Shown here: piece after piece, positions 48,686 through 58,931 of the stretch | How positions within the stretch are numbered: the first letter of the stretch is position 1 | How the letters are laid out: the number at the start of each line of letters is the position of its first letter | DNA from: Candidatus Nanohaloarchaea archaeon | GTDB taxonomy: Archaea; Nanohalarchaeota; Nanosalinia; Nanosalinales; Nanosalinaceae | Direction: 5' to 3' | Assembly: GCA_014297435.1 (NCBI GenBank) | Contig: JACOQA010000003.1 | Coordinates: 124,001 to 188,000 of the forward strand | DNA length: 64,000 bases | Position numbers and translations under genes: made by a program | The notes under the pieces: model-generated | Told to the model about the DNA's origin: nothing | Database searches by the model: none | The model's input: only the letters and a program-made list of their open reading frames with translations

Positions 48686-48696
48686 AGGTGTAAAAA

Positions 48697-49245
48697 ATGG
48701 TAAAGAAACTAAAACAACAGTACGAGACACCGAACGAAGGATGGAGCGAAGAAAGAATCAACAAGGAAGACCAGCTCCTAGAAGAATACGGACTGAAAAA
48801 CAAGAGAGAAGTATACAAGGCAGAATCCAAGCTAAGAGGATTCAGAAGAGAAGCAAGAAAACTGATTGCTTCCGAAGACGAGGACAGAAGACAGGATCTC
48901 GTCAGAAAAACTCACTCGCTCGGACTCATCAAAGAGGACGGCGGGCTTGAAGACATTCTAACACTCAATACTACAGACCTTCTTGACCGAAGGCTTCAGA
49001 CAGCTGTCGAGAGAAAAGGCTTCGCAGACACAGCACTCGAAGCAAGACAGCTTGTCAACCACGGACACGTTGAAATTGAAGGGGACAGAGTAACTGTTCC
49101 AGGCTACCTTCTTACACAGGAAGAAGAGAAGAAAGTCACAGTAGAACTTCCAGAACCAGAGGAAGAACCTGAAGAAGTTGAGGAAGAGGTTGAAGAGGAA
49201 TCTGAAACCGAAGAGAACGAAGAAGACGAGGAGGCTGAAGAATAA
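48697..49245 (+). CDS. rps4: Ribosomal protein S4 with acidic tail
   Basis: [68 protein letters not shown]. Confidence 0.95.
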   Translation: MVKKLKQQYETPNEGWSEERINKEDQLLEEYGLKNKREVYKAESKLRGFRREARKLIASEDEDRRQDLVRKTHSLGLIKEDGGLEDILTLNTTDLLDRRLQTAVERKGFADTALEARQLVNHGHVEIEGDRVTVPGYLLTQEEEKKVTVELPEPEEEPEEVEEEVEEESETEENEEDEEAEE

Positions 49246-49628
49246 TGACAAAGAAAGGTATCGTAAACATCTACTCAAGCTTCAACAACACAATAATCCA
49301 CATCACAGACGGAACCGGAGCTGAAACAATTTCCAGAATTTCAGCAGGAATGGTTACTGACAAAGGAAGACTACAGGGAAGCCCTTTCCCAGCTATGAAG
49401 GCAGCTAAACAGGGAGTCGAGGAAGCTCTTGAGAAAGGAATCGAGAAGGTCGATATCCAGGTTAGAGCTCCCGGCGGACAGAAGCAGAAGATGCCAGGTA
49501 AAGGAGCTCAGCCAGCAATCAGAGCTATCTCAAGATCCGATCTAGAAGTCGGAAATATTGAGGATGTTACTCCTGTACCTCACGACGGATGCAAATCCAA
49601 GGGAGGAAAGAGAGGAAGAAGGGTCTAA
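49245..49628 (+). CDS. rps11: Ribosomal protein S11
   Basis: [34 protein letters not shown]. Confidence 0.96.
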   Translation: MTKKGIVNIYSSFNNTIIHITDGTGAETISRISAGMVTDKGRLQGSPFPAMKAAKQGVEEALEKGIEKVDIQVRAPGGQKQKMPGKGAQPAIRAISRSDLEVGNIEDVTPVPHDGCKSKGGKRGRRV

Positions 49629-49631
49629 AAA

Positions 49632-50204
49632 ATGGATATTGAGACCGTTGAAGAAACTGATGACGTTTTGAAACTTGAAGTTTCTGGGATCAACGAAGCC
49701 ATCGCAAACTCTCTAAGAAGGGCGATGATGGTCAAAGTCCCTACACTCGCAGTTGAAGAGCTTGATATTAATTCTAACGAATCAGCTCTCTACGATGAAA
49801 TGCTTGCAAACAGAGTAGGACAGGTGCCTTTTACCATCCCTCAAAATGTAGACGAGGAAGACACGGTTCATATCGCACTTACTCAGGAAGGTCCTGGAAC
49901 AGTTCTCGCCGAAGATCTTAAAGCGGATAACGATGAAGCTGAGCCTGTTAATCCTGAAGCAGTTATCGTAGATCTCAAAGAAGATCAGAAAGTTGATTTT
50001 GAGGCTACAGCAACCCTTGGAACAGGAGATGAGCACGCCAAACACCAGGGCGGAACAATAGGTTACGAGAAACTGGACGATGGAGAGTTCAGGTTTAGAA
50101 TCGAGTCGACTTCAGGTTACAGTAATGAGGAGCTTTTCGAGCAGGCTATCGAAGAGATCAGGAACGAGCTTGACGAGTTTGAAGAAGCTGTAGCCGAGCT
50201 TTAA
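49632..50204 (+). CDS. rpoD: RNA polymerase subunit D (short)
   Basis: ISGINEAIANSLRRAMMVKVPTLAVEELDINSNESALYDEMLANRVGQVPF. Confidence 0.93.
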   Translation: MDIETVEETDDVLKLEVSGINEAIANSLRRAMMVKVPTLAVEELDINSNESALYDEMLANRVGQVPFTIPQNVDEEDTVHIALTQEGPGTVLAEDLKADNDEAEPVNPEAVIVDLKEDQKVDFEATATLGTGDEHAKHQGGTIGYEKLDDGEFRFRIESTSGYSNEELFEQAIEEIRNELDEFEEAVAEL

Positions 50205-50248
50205 CCTCATATCTATTTAACATTGTTCTCTAGTGTAATTGTTAGGCT

Positions 50249-50809
50249 ATGTCTTACGACGGAGAACGTGAAATTGTTACACCGCATGATCAAACACGTG
50301 TAGAAGATCTCGCGACCGATATATCCGGAGTCGGAATAGGAATGAGCTCCGAGCATTACGAAGTTGCGGAAGAATTTGATCCTGACCCCGGAGTCGTACC
50401 AATAGGAGGCTATGATCTGGACGATCTTGTTAAACATGAGATCGGAGAGATCCCGGGAGAGCTAAGACTTGTTAACGCAGATGAAGACAGGGCGATCTAC
50501 CAGGGAAGAGCTACCGAGGTAGACGTGACTGCTGATGAAGATGGTTTCATAATCGGATGTACTGTCGACCAGAGACTCGGTTATAATCATAACGCTCCTT
50601 TAGTGGAGGCTGATGAGGTTCCTCCGTTCGCAGAGGTCCTCCAAGGAGAAATAAACGAAGACAGAGGAAACCGTTACGAATGGCGCGTAGGACCCGGAGA
50701 GACGGAAGTACTCGATCAGACTTTCGACGATCTTGCGTATACCGACCAGGTTCTATCAGAAAACTCGCGCTTCCTTTCAAGATATGAGGTAGGACCCGAA
50801 GAAAAGTAG
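50249..50809 (+). CDS. Hypothetical protein
   Basis: 186 aa ORF. Confidence 0.5.
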   Translation: MSYDGEREIVTPHDQTRVEDLATDISGVGIGMSSEHYEVAEEFDPDPGVVPIGGYDLDDLVKHEIGEIPGELRLVNADEDRAIYQGRATEVDVTADEDGFIIGCTVDQRLGYNHNAPLVEADEVPPFAEVLQGEINEDRGNRYEWRVGPGETEVLDQTFDDLAYTDQVLSENSRFLSRYEVGPEEK

Positions 50810-50860
50810 GTTCTTACCCTTCTTCTTTAACTCTTTAACCTCAGTTCTAATTTAGTAGAT

Positions 50861-50943
<83 letters not shown>

Positions 50944-50987
50944 AACTTGCTATATCTTTTTAACCAAGCTTCGACAATTCTCCGATA

Positions 50988-51938
50988 ATGGATATGGAAG
51001 AGGCTTTTCCCCGGCTCTCAAGCAAAAATAAGTCTGAAGATGAAGAGGATCTGAAGAAGAAGGTTGATGATGTTCTGGACGAGAAAGAGTCGGAATGGGA
51101 GGACACCTTTTCCAAGTACCAGGAGATGAACCGCCAATTACATGTAAAAGCGATGGCGGAAGCCCAGAGAAAGGTCCTCAGAGAGGTAATGGAAGATATG
51201 GTGGAGATGGTCGAGGATAGGACCGATGCCACTAAGGAAGAGCTTGAAGAAATGGTAGAAAACAGGACGGAAGAACTCGAAGAAGAGATAGAGTCGAACG
51301 CTGAAAAAATAGATGATTTAGAAGAGACGCACGAAGAAGATACGGAAGAGCTTGAAGAGAATATCAAAGAATCTAACAAGGACTTGCTTGAAAGAATTGA
51401 TTCGACTAAGGAGAAGCTTAACGAGAGGATTGATTCGAACCGTTCCTTATTCAGGAAGAAATCAGATACTTTGACAGATAAAATAGATGAAGCCACGCTT
51501 AAACTTAAATCGATTGAGGAAACCGAAACACCTGAAGCACTGAGCGAAAAGGTTGAAACCTTATCGGAGAAAGTTGAGAAGGTCGAGGAAGAGTCCCGAG
51601 AGGCTGATAACGCAGGCGTTGATACTGATGAGGTAGTGGAGAAAGTAAGAGAAAGGCTTGAAGTCGAGAAAATGAAACAGATTGAGGAATCGAACGATGA
51701 TGAAGAGGAGTCTTCTGCATTAACACCTGGAAAGATTGATGAGTCGATGGAAGGAAGAAAAGTAAAGGTTGAAGGCAATCTCGAGTTCAGGAAGAAAGTA
51801 AAGGAATATAATTTCTACAAGATGTCGGAGAAAGGCGAACATGTTATTGTAAGATCGAAGGATCGTATTCCTTCAGGCAGACATGTCTTTGATGGAACTG
51901 TGAAGAAGATCAAGGGCAATCTTGTTGTCGACACATAG
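50988..51938 (+). CDS. Coiled-coil protein with C-terminal beta/OB-like domain (short paralog)
   Basis: KESEWEDTFSKYQEM N-terminal block; heptad-rich centre; C-terminal GRKVKVEGNLEF...VIVRSKDRIPSGRHVFDGTVKKIKGNLVVDT. Confidence 0.7.
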   Translation: MDMEEAFPRLSSKNKSEDEEDLKKKVDDVLDEKESEWEDTFSKYQEMNRQLHVKAMAEAQRKVLREVMEDMVEMVEDRTDATKEELEEMVENRTEELEEEIESNAEKIDDLEETHEEDTEELEENIKESNKDLLERIDSTKEKLNERIDSNRSLFRKKSDTLTDKIDEATLKLKSIEETETPEALSEKVETLSEKVEKVEEESREADNAGVDTDEVVEKVRERLEVEKMKQIEESNDDEEESSALTPGKIDESMEGRKVKVEGNLEFRKKVKEYNFYKMSEKGEHVIVRSKDRIPSGRHVFDGTVKKIKGNLVVDT

Positions 51939-52011
51939 ACCGGTTTATAAAGTTCACCTTCTCTTTTGTGGATACCAGCAGTGGCATTTTGTTGCCGCGA
52001 GGTAGATTACT

Positions 52012-52362
52012 ATGGATGCTAAAGCAGATCCAACCAACCCGGTACTAGTCGAAACAATCGAGCTTCTCAAGGAGCAGGACGCACCTGTATACAGAGAAGC
52101 CGCAGAAAATCTTGGAAAAGTTAATAGAAGACGTCCGGAAGTCAACATTTCGGACATCGAAAGAAATACTGAGGAAGGCGACACCGTGATCGTTCCCGGA
52201 AAAGTCCTGGGAACAGGATACCTTTCGAAAGGTGTTAAGGTCGCAGCCTTCAAAGCCTCATCCAGCGCAAAAGAAAAGATCAGTGAGGAAGGCGAGTTCA
52301 AGTTTATCGAGGATCTTGTAGAAGAAAATCCTAAAGGAGAAGAGGTGAAGATTCTAAAATGA
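52012..52362 (+). CDS. rpl18e: Ribosomal protein L18e
   Basis: DPTNPVLVETIELLKEQDAPVYREAAENLGKVNRRRPEVNISDIER. Confidence 0.93.
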   Translation: MDAKADPTNPVLVETIELLKEQDAPVYREAAENLGKVNRRRPEVNISDIERNTEEGDTVIVPGKVLGTGYLSKGVKVAAFKASSSAKEKISEEGEFKFIEDLVEENPKGEEVKILK

Positions 52363-52772
52363 CTGTAGTAGTAAACGCAGAAAACAAAGTTCTAGGAAGA
52401 CTTGCATCAAATATCGCCAGAAAGATCAACGACGGAGAAGAAGTAAGAGTTGTTAACTCCGAGAAAGCAGTTATCTCCGGCGACGAAAAAGAAGTCAAGG
52501 AAGAGTACAAGACAAAATACGACAGAGGTGCAAGAGACTTCGGACCATACTACCCAAAAAGACCTGACAAGATCCTGAAGAGAACAGTAAAAGGAATGGT
52601 CGCAGACGGCGACGAAGACCACGTCAGAACCTACCTTGGAGTTCCTGAAGAGCTTGAAGACTTCAAGGAAGTTGATGTCAAGGAAGGAGACGACCTTAAG
52701 AACAGGAACTATGTAAAACTTGGCGAGGTATCCAAGTTTATCGGATGGACTCCCTCGGGTGATCTAGAATAA
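52359..52772 (+). CDS. rpl13: Ribosomal protein L13
   Basis: NAENKVLGRLASNIARKINDGEEVRVVNSEKAVISG. Confidence 0.95.
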   Translation: MTVVVNAENKVLGRLASNIARKINDGEEVRVVNSEKAVISGDEKEVKEEYKTKYDRGARDFGPYYPKRPDKILKRTVKGMVADGDEDHVRTYLGVPEELEDFKEVDVKEGDDLKNRNYVKLGEVSKFIGWTPSGDLE

Positions 52773-53170
52773 TGACACACGCAAACGGAAAAAGAAAGAC
52801 AGCAAAGGCAAGAGCTTCAGTTACTGAAGGAGAAGGAACCCTGAGGATCAACTCCCAGCCACTCAAAACATACAGAGAAATGTTCAGACAGAGAGTCAAA
52901 GAACCTCTCGTAATCGCAGGCGAAGATGTCTACTCCGACCTAGACATCGATGTAAACGTTGAAGGCGGAGGAATCCAGGCACAGGCAGAAGCCACAAGAA
53001 TGGCAGTCGCCCGCGCACTTGTAGACCACACAGGAGACGACGATCTCGAGAGAGACTTCAGGGACTATGACAGGAACATGATAGTCGAAGATCCAAGAAG
53101 AACCGAGACACGCAAACCTTCGCAGTCCTCAAAGGGAGCGAGACACAAACAGCAGAAGTCGTACCGTTAG
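52772..53170 (+). CDS. rps9: Ribosomal protein S9
   Basis: ANGKRKTAKARASVTEGEGTLRIN; C-terminal GARHKQQKSYR. Confidence 0.96.
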   Translation: MTHANGKRKTAKARASVTEGEGTLRINSQPLKTYREMFRQRVKEPLVIAGEDVYSDLDIDVNVEGGGIQAQAEATRMAVARALVDHTGDDDLERDFRDYDRNMIVEDPRRTETRKPSQSSKGARHKQQKSYR

Positions 53171-53182
53171 AGGTATCCAAGA

Positions 53183-53380
53183 ATGCAAATACCAGTACGC
53201 TGCATGTCATGCGGCAAGGTAATCTCCGACAAATGGGAAGAGTTTAACGAGAGAGTCGATGACGGAGAGGACAAGAAGGAAGTCCTTGACGACCTCGGAC
53301 TAGAGAAGTACTGTTGTAGAACAGTCTTCCTTACCCACGTTGACACAGTAGAAGAAGTCGGAGAGCACAAGATCGTTTAA
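53183..53380 (+). CDS. rpoN: RNA polymerase subunit N
   Basis: IPVRCMSCGKVISDKWEEF...LGLEKYCCRTVFLTHVD. Confidence 0.96.
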   Translation: MQIPVRCMSCGKVISDKWEEFNERVDDGEDKKEVLDDLGLEKYCCRTVFLTHVDTVEEVGEHKIV

Positions 53381-53420
53381 AGCGATCTTTTTTTCTCCCC
53401 TATTTTCCTAACAAGGATTT

Positions 53421-53807
53421 TTACTTTCTTCCAAGCTTCCTGAGCGCAGGAAGAACCATCTCTAGATTAGGAGCTAGGTCTAATTCATCGAGTTCAGAGC
53501 CGTTGAACCATTCAAGTTTTCCAAATTTTTCTTCCTTCAGTTCAGGTTCTTCGCTGGTTTCGGCGAGGTAGCAGTGCCAGAGGAACAAAGTTCCATCATG
53601 TTCGAACTCTCCCGTGTAGAACGGCTTCCGTAGCTCCAATTCAACACCGATTTCTTCCCGTGCCTCTCTCACAGCTGCTTCGGTCGGGCTCTCCTCGCCC
53701 TCAACTTTTCCTCCGGGAACCTCCCAGTATCCTTCGTCTTCTCTATACAGAAGCAATATCTTTTCGTTCTCTATGATTAAACTCCCAGCCAACTCAGTGT
53801 ACTCCAT
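53421..53807 (-). CDS. NUDIX hydrolase
   Basis: GGKVEGEESPTEAAVREAREEIGVE. Confidence 0.93.
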   Translation of the reverse strand: MEYTELAGSLIIENEKILLLYREDEGYWEVPGGKVEGEESPTEAAVREAREEIGVELELRKPFYTGEFEHDGTLFLWHCYLAETSEEPELKEEKFGKLEWFNGSELDELDLAPNLEMVLPALRKLGRK

Positions 53808-54604
53808 TAGAAGAGAACTAGTGGAAGCATGGATAAGAAGCCTACGACCAGACCTGTAGCCATCTCCTTTTTACCGCCGCCTTCAAGGTCTTCGCCCTCC
53901 TCAAGTCCTTCAGGTATCAAATGGTGTACAACAAGTACAGACATGGCGCCTGCTGCAAAACCGAAGCCGTACGGAAGGAAAGCTCTTGCTAAAGTAACGA
54001 AGTAGTATGCGATCACGGCACCTATAGGCTGCGGAAGCGATGAGAATACAGCCCACCAGACCATACTGTACTTCGAAAGACCTAATCGTTTGATAGGTAT
54101 CGAAATAGCAAGACCCTCCGGAATGTTGTGTATAGAAATAGCTATAGTCATGAAGACTGCCAAAACCGGTACTGTAAAACCAAGGAAATCGATTCCTGCA
54201 GCCAAATTAAGATCTGCGAACGAGACGCCAATAGCCACGCCCTCGGGAAAGCTGTGAACCGTTAAAATACCTAGAATTAGTACAAGTTTCGTAAAATCTG
54301 CTTTCGGAAGCTCTTCGGGTTCATAATTAAACCTGTGGATAACCTTGTCCGCTATAAAAACAAGTACCCCGCCCAGAAAACCACCAGTTAAAACCTGAAA
54401 TATAGTTCCCTCAGCCAGACCTTCTAATACCAGACCGAACACAGATGCGGAGATCATTATTCCCGAGGCTAGACCCCATAGTCCGACCGTCCACCTATCT
54501 GAAACTTCATCCTTGAAGAAGTATGGCAAAGCTCCTAAACCGGTCGCTAAAGCAGTTATAAGTCCTGAGATAAAGACCAGCGTGAACTCTGCAAGCGTGG
54601 TCAT
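53807..54604 (-). CDS. ZIP-family metal transporter
   Basis: HSFPEGVAIGVSF and HNIPEGLAISIPI. Confidence 0.9.
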   Translation of the reverse strand: MTTLAEFTLVFISGLITALATGLGALPYFFKDEVSDRWTVGLWGLASGIMISASVFGLVLEGLAEGTIFQVLTGGFLGGVLVFIADKVIHRFNYEPEELPKADFTKLVLILGILTVHSFPEGVAIGVSFADLNLAAGIDFLGFTVPVLAVFMTIAISIHNIPEGLAISIPIKRLGLSKYSMVWWAVFSSLPQPIGAVIAYYFVTLARAFLPYGFGFAAGAMSVLVVHHLIPEGLEEGEDLEGGGKKEMATGLVVGFLSMLPLVLF

Positions 54605-54692
54605 AAACCAAAGTGTTTACTCCATGGTTAAGAGTGCTATGTTTCTGCGGGAACCATTTTAAGCCAGCCGAGCAAAAAACTTTCTACGGAAG

Positions 54693-57600
54693 ATGAGCCT
54701 GAAGCAGATAATCTCCGACCTCCGTTCAAGAGACGAAAAGTTCGAGAAAGAAATCGAGGAAGTCCAAAGCCAAGAGGAAGAGGAGATAGTTTCAGAAATT
54801 GACGAGGACATGAAGAGAATCGTCGAGCAGAAGAAATCAGAGTGGGAAGATGCATTTGAAAACTACAGAGAGGAAGACCGGGAAACTTTCATACAGGCTG
54901 TAGAACACATCAAAAACAACTTTATACAAGAACTGAGGAAGGACGTAAGACAGGTAACCGAGGAACACCATAAGGAAATAAGACAGAAACTTCTAGAGGA
55001 GCTGGATGAGTTCGAGGAGAACCAGAAAGAACTTAGCGAAGAGATCGAGCTAGAAGTCGAACACCAGAAACAAAGAATCGACAAGAGACTAGATGATAAG
55101 ACGGAGGAGCTGGAGAAGCAGCTTGATCAGAAAATAGAAGAGTTAAACCAGGAAAGAGAAGATTTGGAGAAAAGCGTCGAGTCCAAATCTCAAGAAGTAG
55201 ATGAAAAACTTGCAGAAGTAGATTCTAAACTTAAAGAAGCTAATGAAAGGATCGAATCAGGTCTCGAGTCTGAGAAGGAAGAGATAGAGCAACGGTTCGA
55301 ACAACAGAACTCTGAACTTCAGAGAAGACAAAAGGAAGCTAAGAAAGAACTTGAGTCGAAGACTGAAGAGCTTGAAAATGAGATAAACGAAAAAGCAGAA
55401 CAAGTTGAAAAAGAGTCGAGAGATCTACGTTCTAACTTTGGAGAGTTCAAACAGGACGTCAAGAGCAATATAGACGAACAAGAAGAGAAGATCGAAACAA
55501 GATTCAAACAGCAAAGAGAGAAGATCAAGAAGAAAGAAGAGGAACTGGATTCCAGATTCGAAGAGAGCCAGAAAAAGGTTGAGAAAACGCTAGAGGAAAA
55601 GGAAGAAGATTTAGAAGATAATCTAGAGAAGAAAAGCAGCAGTATAGATGAAAAAATCGACCGGATAGAGTCCCAAATAGATGACCACGAGGAAAATGTT
55701 AGTTCACGTCTAGACCGGAGGGAGAAAGCCTTCGAAGAGAAGCAGAAACAACTTGAGAAAAAACTGGAGAAGAAAGAGGAAGAGTTGAATAGCCATCTAG
55801 AGGAGAAAAGTAACGAGCTAAACGAAGAAATAGATCAGATACGCTCCAAAGTCAAGAAACACGAGGAAAATGTTGATTCCCGTTTCGAACAGAAGAAAAA
55901 AGAGTTGGAGGAGCGAGGAGATAAGTTAGAGAAGAAGGTCGAGGAAAACCACGACAACCTTGTCTCCAGGATCGAAACCAAGGAGAACGAAATAGATTCT
56001 GAACTTAAAGACCATCGACAAGAAGTGGATTCAAGGCTGGAAAACGAGTTTGAGAAGCTTGAAGACAAGATGGAACATGATAGTAAGCAACTAAGTGAAA
56101 AGTTCAAAGAAAAGTCAAAGCAGCTCGATCAGAGACTCGAGGACAAACTTGATACCGCTGTTTTCAAGAAGGAGAAACAAGAATTGTCGAAACAGATTTC
56201 AGAAATTGGAGAGGAACAGGAGAGAAACACTAGTCAGCTTCAGGACATAAACCAGGAAATGGATAGTCTTAACGATAAACTAGATGATACAAAGGACGAA
56301 TTCAATAATAGGATCGAATTTGAGAAAGAGTCACGTCAGGAAACCGTAGAAGAGCTTAACCAGAAAATTGAAACGAAAGCGGACTCCAAAAAACTTGAGG
56401 AACGTGCACGTGAACTGGAGGACTCACTAGAGGAAACCTCTGAAGACCTAAGTAAAACAGAGGAAGAGTTTAACGGAAGACTTGAACAAAAGATAAGCGC
56501 AGAGGAGCTCGAAAATAGCATCAAATCAGCTAAAGAAGCTCTCTCAAACAGAATAGAGAAAAAAGCTGATAGCGAGGAAATCGAAGACAGTATAGAGGAT
56601 CTTAGAAAAGAACTCAATGAATCAGAAGAGAAGATTGAAAACCATATAGAGACCAATAAAGAAAGATTAAGTTCGAAGGTAGAAGAGAAAGAACTTGACC
56701 AGAAAACGAAAGATTTGGAGGAAGAAATAGAGAAAATTGAGGAAAATGTCGAAAATTCAATAGAGGACCAAGAAGAAAACATCGAGAGCTTTAGGTCTGA
56801 TATTGAGGAAAGGATAGACGAAAAGCTGGAGGATTCGAAGGAGAAAAGAGAAGATATAACAAAAAGGCTAAAACAGAAAGCAGAATCCTCAGAGATAGAT
56901 AGCCTGAAAAAGGACATAGAGGATAGACCGAAGAACGAAAAGGTAGAAGAAAAGTTCGAAGAAGTTCTTGAAAACATAGCAGAGTATGAGAAGAAAGTTG
57001 AGGGAAATCAGGAGAACATAGATGATCTAAGTAAAGAATTAGAAAATAGAGTGGGCTCCGCAGCAGACAGAGAGGACCTGGAAGAACTCGAACAGAAACT
57101 AGAGGACTCTATAAGTGAAAAACCAGGAGAGGAAGAAATAAATGATCTAGAAAAGAAGATTGAAAGCAAACCCGGTTTTGAAACCTTAGAGGAGGCTCTA
57201 AGGGAACGAATTGATTCAAAGGCTGACATTCAGAAGGTTGAAGATCTTGAGAAAAGACTTGAGGAAACAGCTGACGCAAGAATCGAGGACGAAATTGAAG
57301 AACTTGAAGAAAAAATCAGCGATGCTAAAGAAGTGGAGGAGGAACTTCAAACCGTGAAGAAGCGTCTTGAACAAATTGAAGAAAGCGATAACGCTACCGA
57401 ATCAGATATTGAAAAAGTGAAACAGAGTCTCGAGAAAAAGATTCTAGAACCTAATGAAGTTAAGAGGATTGCTTCGAACACGCAGGAAGTTGAAAAGCTT
57501 GAGAAACGTATCAAGAATCTTGAAAACCAGGATCGCTCCGATCTAGAGAGAAGAGTCGAAAAGCTCGAGAAACAACTGGAACAGACCTCTAGCTCAACTG

Positions 57601-57851
57601 GGACAAGATCAAGACAGGAGAAAAAGGATTTCTTCGAGCCTTCAGATTTGGACAAGGGAATGACAGGAAACAGGATGAAGGTAAAAGGAAAGTTGAACTT
57701 CCATGAGGAGACTTCGGGAACTTTCCTTTACTCTTTGAGAGGTTCTGATGACTGGGTTGTAGTGCGTTCAAGTCAGAAGTTAGAGGAAGGTTCTACAACA
57801 CTTCAAGGAGAGCTGAAGATACATCACGGCGATCTCTACCTAGAGGTCTAG
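54693..57851 (+). CDS. Giant coiled-coil protein with C-terminal beta/OB-like domain (long paralog)
   Basis: 1052 aa, almost continuous charged heptads; KKSEWEDAFENYREED N-terminal block; C-terminal GNRMKVKGKLNF...VVVRSSQKLEEGSTTLQGELKIHHGDLYLEV. Confidence 0.75.
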   Translation: MSLKQIISDLRSRDEKFEKEIEEVQSQEEEEIVSEIDEDMKRIVEQKKSEWEDAFENYREEDRETFIQAVEHIKNNFIQELRKDVRQVTEEHHKEIRQKLLEELDEFEENQKELSEEIELEVEHQKQRIDKRLDDKTEELEKQLDQKIEELNQEREDLEKSVESKSQEVDEKLAEVDSKLKEANERIESGLESEKEEIEQRFEQQNSELQRRQKEAKKELESKTEELENEINEKAEQVEKESRDLRSNFGEFKQDVKSNIDEQEEKIETRFKQQREKIKKKEEELDSRFEESQKKVEKTLEEKEEDLEDNLEKKSSSIDEKIDRIESQIDDHEENVSSRLDRREKAFEEKQKQLEKKLEKKEEELNSHLEEKSNELNEEIDQIRSKVKKHEENVDSRFEQKKKELEERGDKLEKKVEENHDNLVSRIETKENEIDSELKDHRQEVDSRLENEFEKLEDKMEHDSKQLSEKFKEKSKQLDQRLEDKLDTAVFKKEKQELSKQISEIGEEQERNTSQLQDINQEMDSLNDKLDDTKDEFNNRIEFEKESRQETVEELNQKIETKADSKKLEERARELEDSLEETSEDLSKTEEEFNGRLEQKISAEELENSIKSAKEALSNRIEKKADSEEIEDSIEDLRKELNESEEKIENHIETNKERLSSKVEEKELDQKTKDLEEEIEKIEENVENSIEDQEENIESFRSDIEERIDEKLEDSKEKREDITKRLKQKAESSEIDSLKKDIEDRPKNEKVEEKFEEVLENIAEYEKKVEGNQENIDDLSKELENRVGSAADREDLEELEQKLEDSISEKPGEEEINDLEKKIESKPGFETLEEALRERIDSKADIQKVEDLEKRLEETADARIEDEIEELEEKISDAKEVEEELQTVKKRLEQIEESDNATESDIEKVKQSLEKKILEPNEVKRIASNTQEVEKLEKRIKNLENQDRSDLERRVEKLEKQLEQTSSSTGTRSRQEKKDFFEPSDLDKGMTGNRMKVKGKLNFHEETSGTFLYSLRGSDDWVVVRSSQKLEEGSTTLQGELKIHHGDLYLEV

Positions 57852-58249
57852 ATTTCTGACCTGATCTCTTCTGCTAATTTCTCTCCACTCTTTAGTTCAG
57901 TTCTATCATACTCAATTTCAATCTCTTCGCCAGTGTATCTTGGAGTTATATGGAAGTGCATATGCATGACTTCCTGTCCAGCAACCTCCCCATTATTTTG
58001 CTCGACGTTTACACCTTCCGCGTTGAATGCATCTTTTACAGCGGTCGAAACTTTCACTATACCGTTCCACATGTAGTCCATGTCGTGGGCTTCATGTATG
58101 GTTTCAACGTGTTTCTTTGGTACAACCAATGCATGACCTTTTGAAACCGGTTCTGCGTCAAGGAATGCGATTAGGTCGTCTGTCTCGTAAATCTTGTGCG
58201 AAGGTAGGTCTCCTTCGATTATTTTACAGAAAACACAGTCATCATTCAT
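57848..58249 (-). CDS. HIT-family protein
   Basis: CVFCKIIEGDLPSHKIYETDDLIAFLD...EVMHMHFHITPRY. Confidence 0.95.
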   Translation of the reverse strand: MNDDCVFCKIIEGDLPSHKIYETDDLIAFLDAEPVSKGHALVVPKKHVETIHEAHDMDYMWNGIVKVSTAVKDAFNAEGVNVEQNNGEVAGQEVMHMHFHITPRYTGEEIEIEYDRTELKSGEKLAEEIRSEI

Positions 58250-58338
58250 GTAAAAACTGTTTATCTTCCAACTCTAAATAGTTGAATTCCAGAGCTTGAC
58301 CACGTTTAAAAGTGTTGTACCCCCCTGTAAAGTTATAG

Positions 58339-58413
58339 GCGGCCGTGGTGTAGTCTGGCCAATCATTTCGGCCTTTCGAGCCGATGACCCGGGTTCAAAT
58401 CCCGGCGGCCGCA
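58339..58413 (+). tRNA. tRNA-Glu(UUC)
   Basis: GCGGCCG...CGGCCGCA, loop CTTTCGA, GGTTCAAATCC. Confidence 0.95.
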
Positions 58414-58448
58414 TATCCTTTATCGTTTCTATAAAATCTAAGTAAAAT

Positions 58449-58931
58449 ATGGTCGAACCTCTTTCAGTAGCACTCGGAGCAGTTATCAAGGAAGGAAAAG
58501 TTCTTCTTGTCAAAAGAGAATCTAACAACTTCAAGAACCTTTACGGTTTTCCAGGCGGCAAAATAGAGGGCGAGGAGCATATCCGCGATGCGTTAAAAAG
58601 AGAAATTGAAGAGGAAACAGGCTTTGAAACAAGTCTTAAACGTCACTTAGGGACCGTGTCGGAAAAGATAGAGAATCCTGAAAGCCATTCTCCAGTATTA
58701 TTACATTTCTTCGAGATGAAAATTGAAAGAAAAAGTTCTGAATCGGAAATGGAGACAAGTTGGTTTGAACTTGAAACAATATCACAAAATGAGAACTCTA
58801 TTATCCCCAGCGGCTCTCAGATGATACAGGAAATTGTTAAGAATGGAAAAAGAGGCTATTTCGAGAGCAACATAGTTAAGAAAAGCAAAAAAGCTTATTT
58901 AGATAGATTCGACAAAATAGGAAAGAATTAG
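58449..58931 (+). CDS. NUDIX hydrolase
   Basis: GGKIEGEEHIRDALKREIEEETGFE. Confidence 0.93.
   Translation: MVEPLSVALGAVIKEGKVLLVKRESNNFKNLYGFPGGKIEGEEHIRDALKREIEEETGFETSLKRHLGTVSEKIENPESHSPVLLHFFEMKIERKSSESEMETSWFELETISQNENSIIPSGSQMIQEIVKNGKRGYFESNIVKKSKKAYLDRFDKIGKN

Noticed and set aside
50960-57655. Minus-strand Ser/Phe-rich ORFs opposite the coiled-coil genes
   Set aside because: Direct antisense artefact of GAA/GAG/AAG-rich coiled-coil codons
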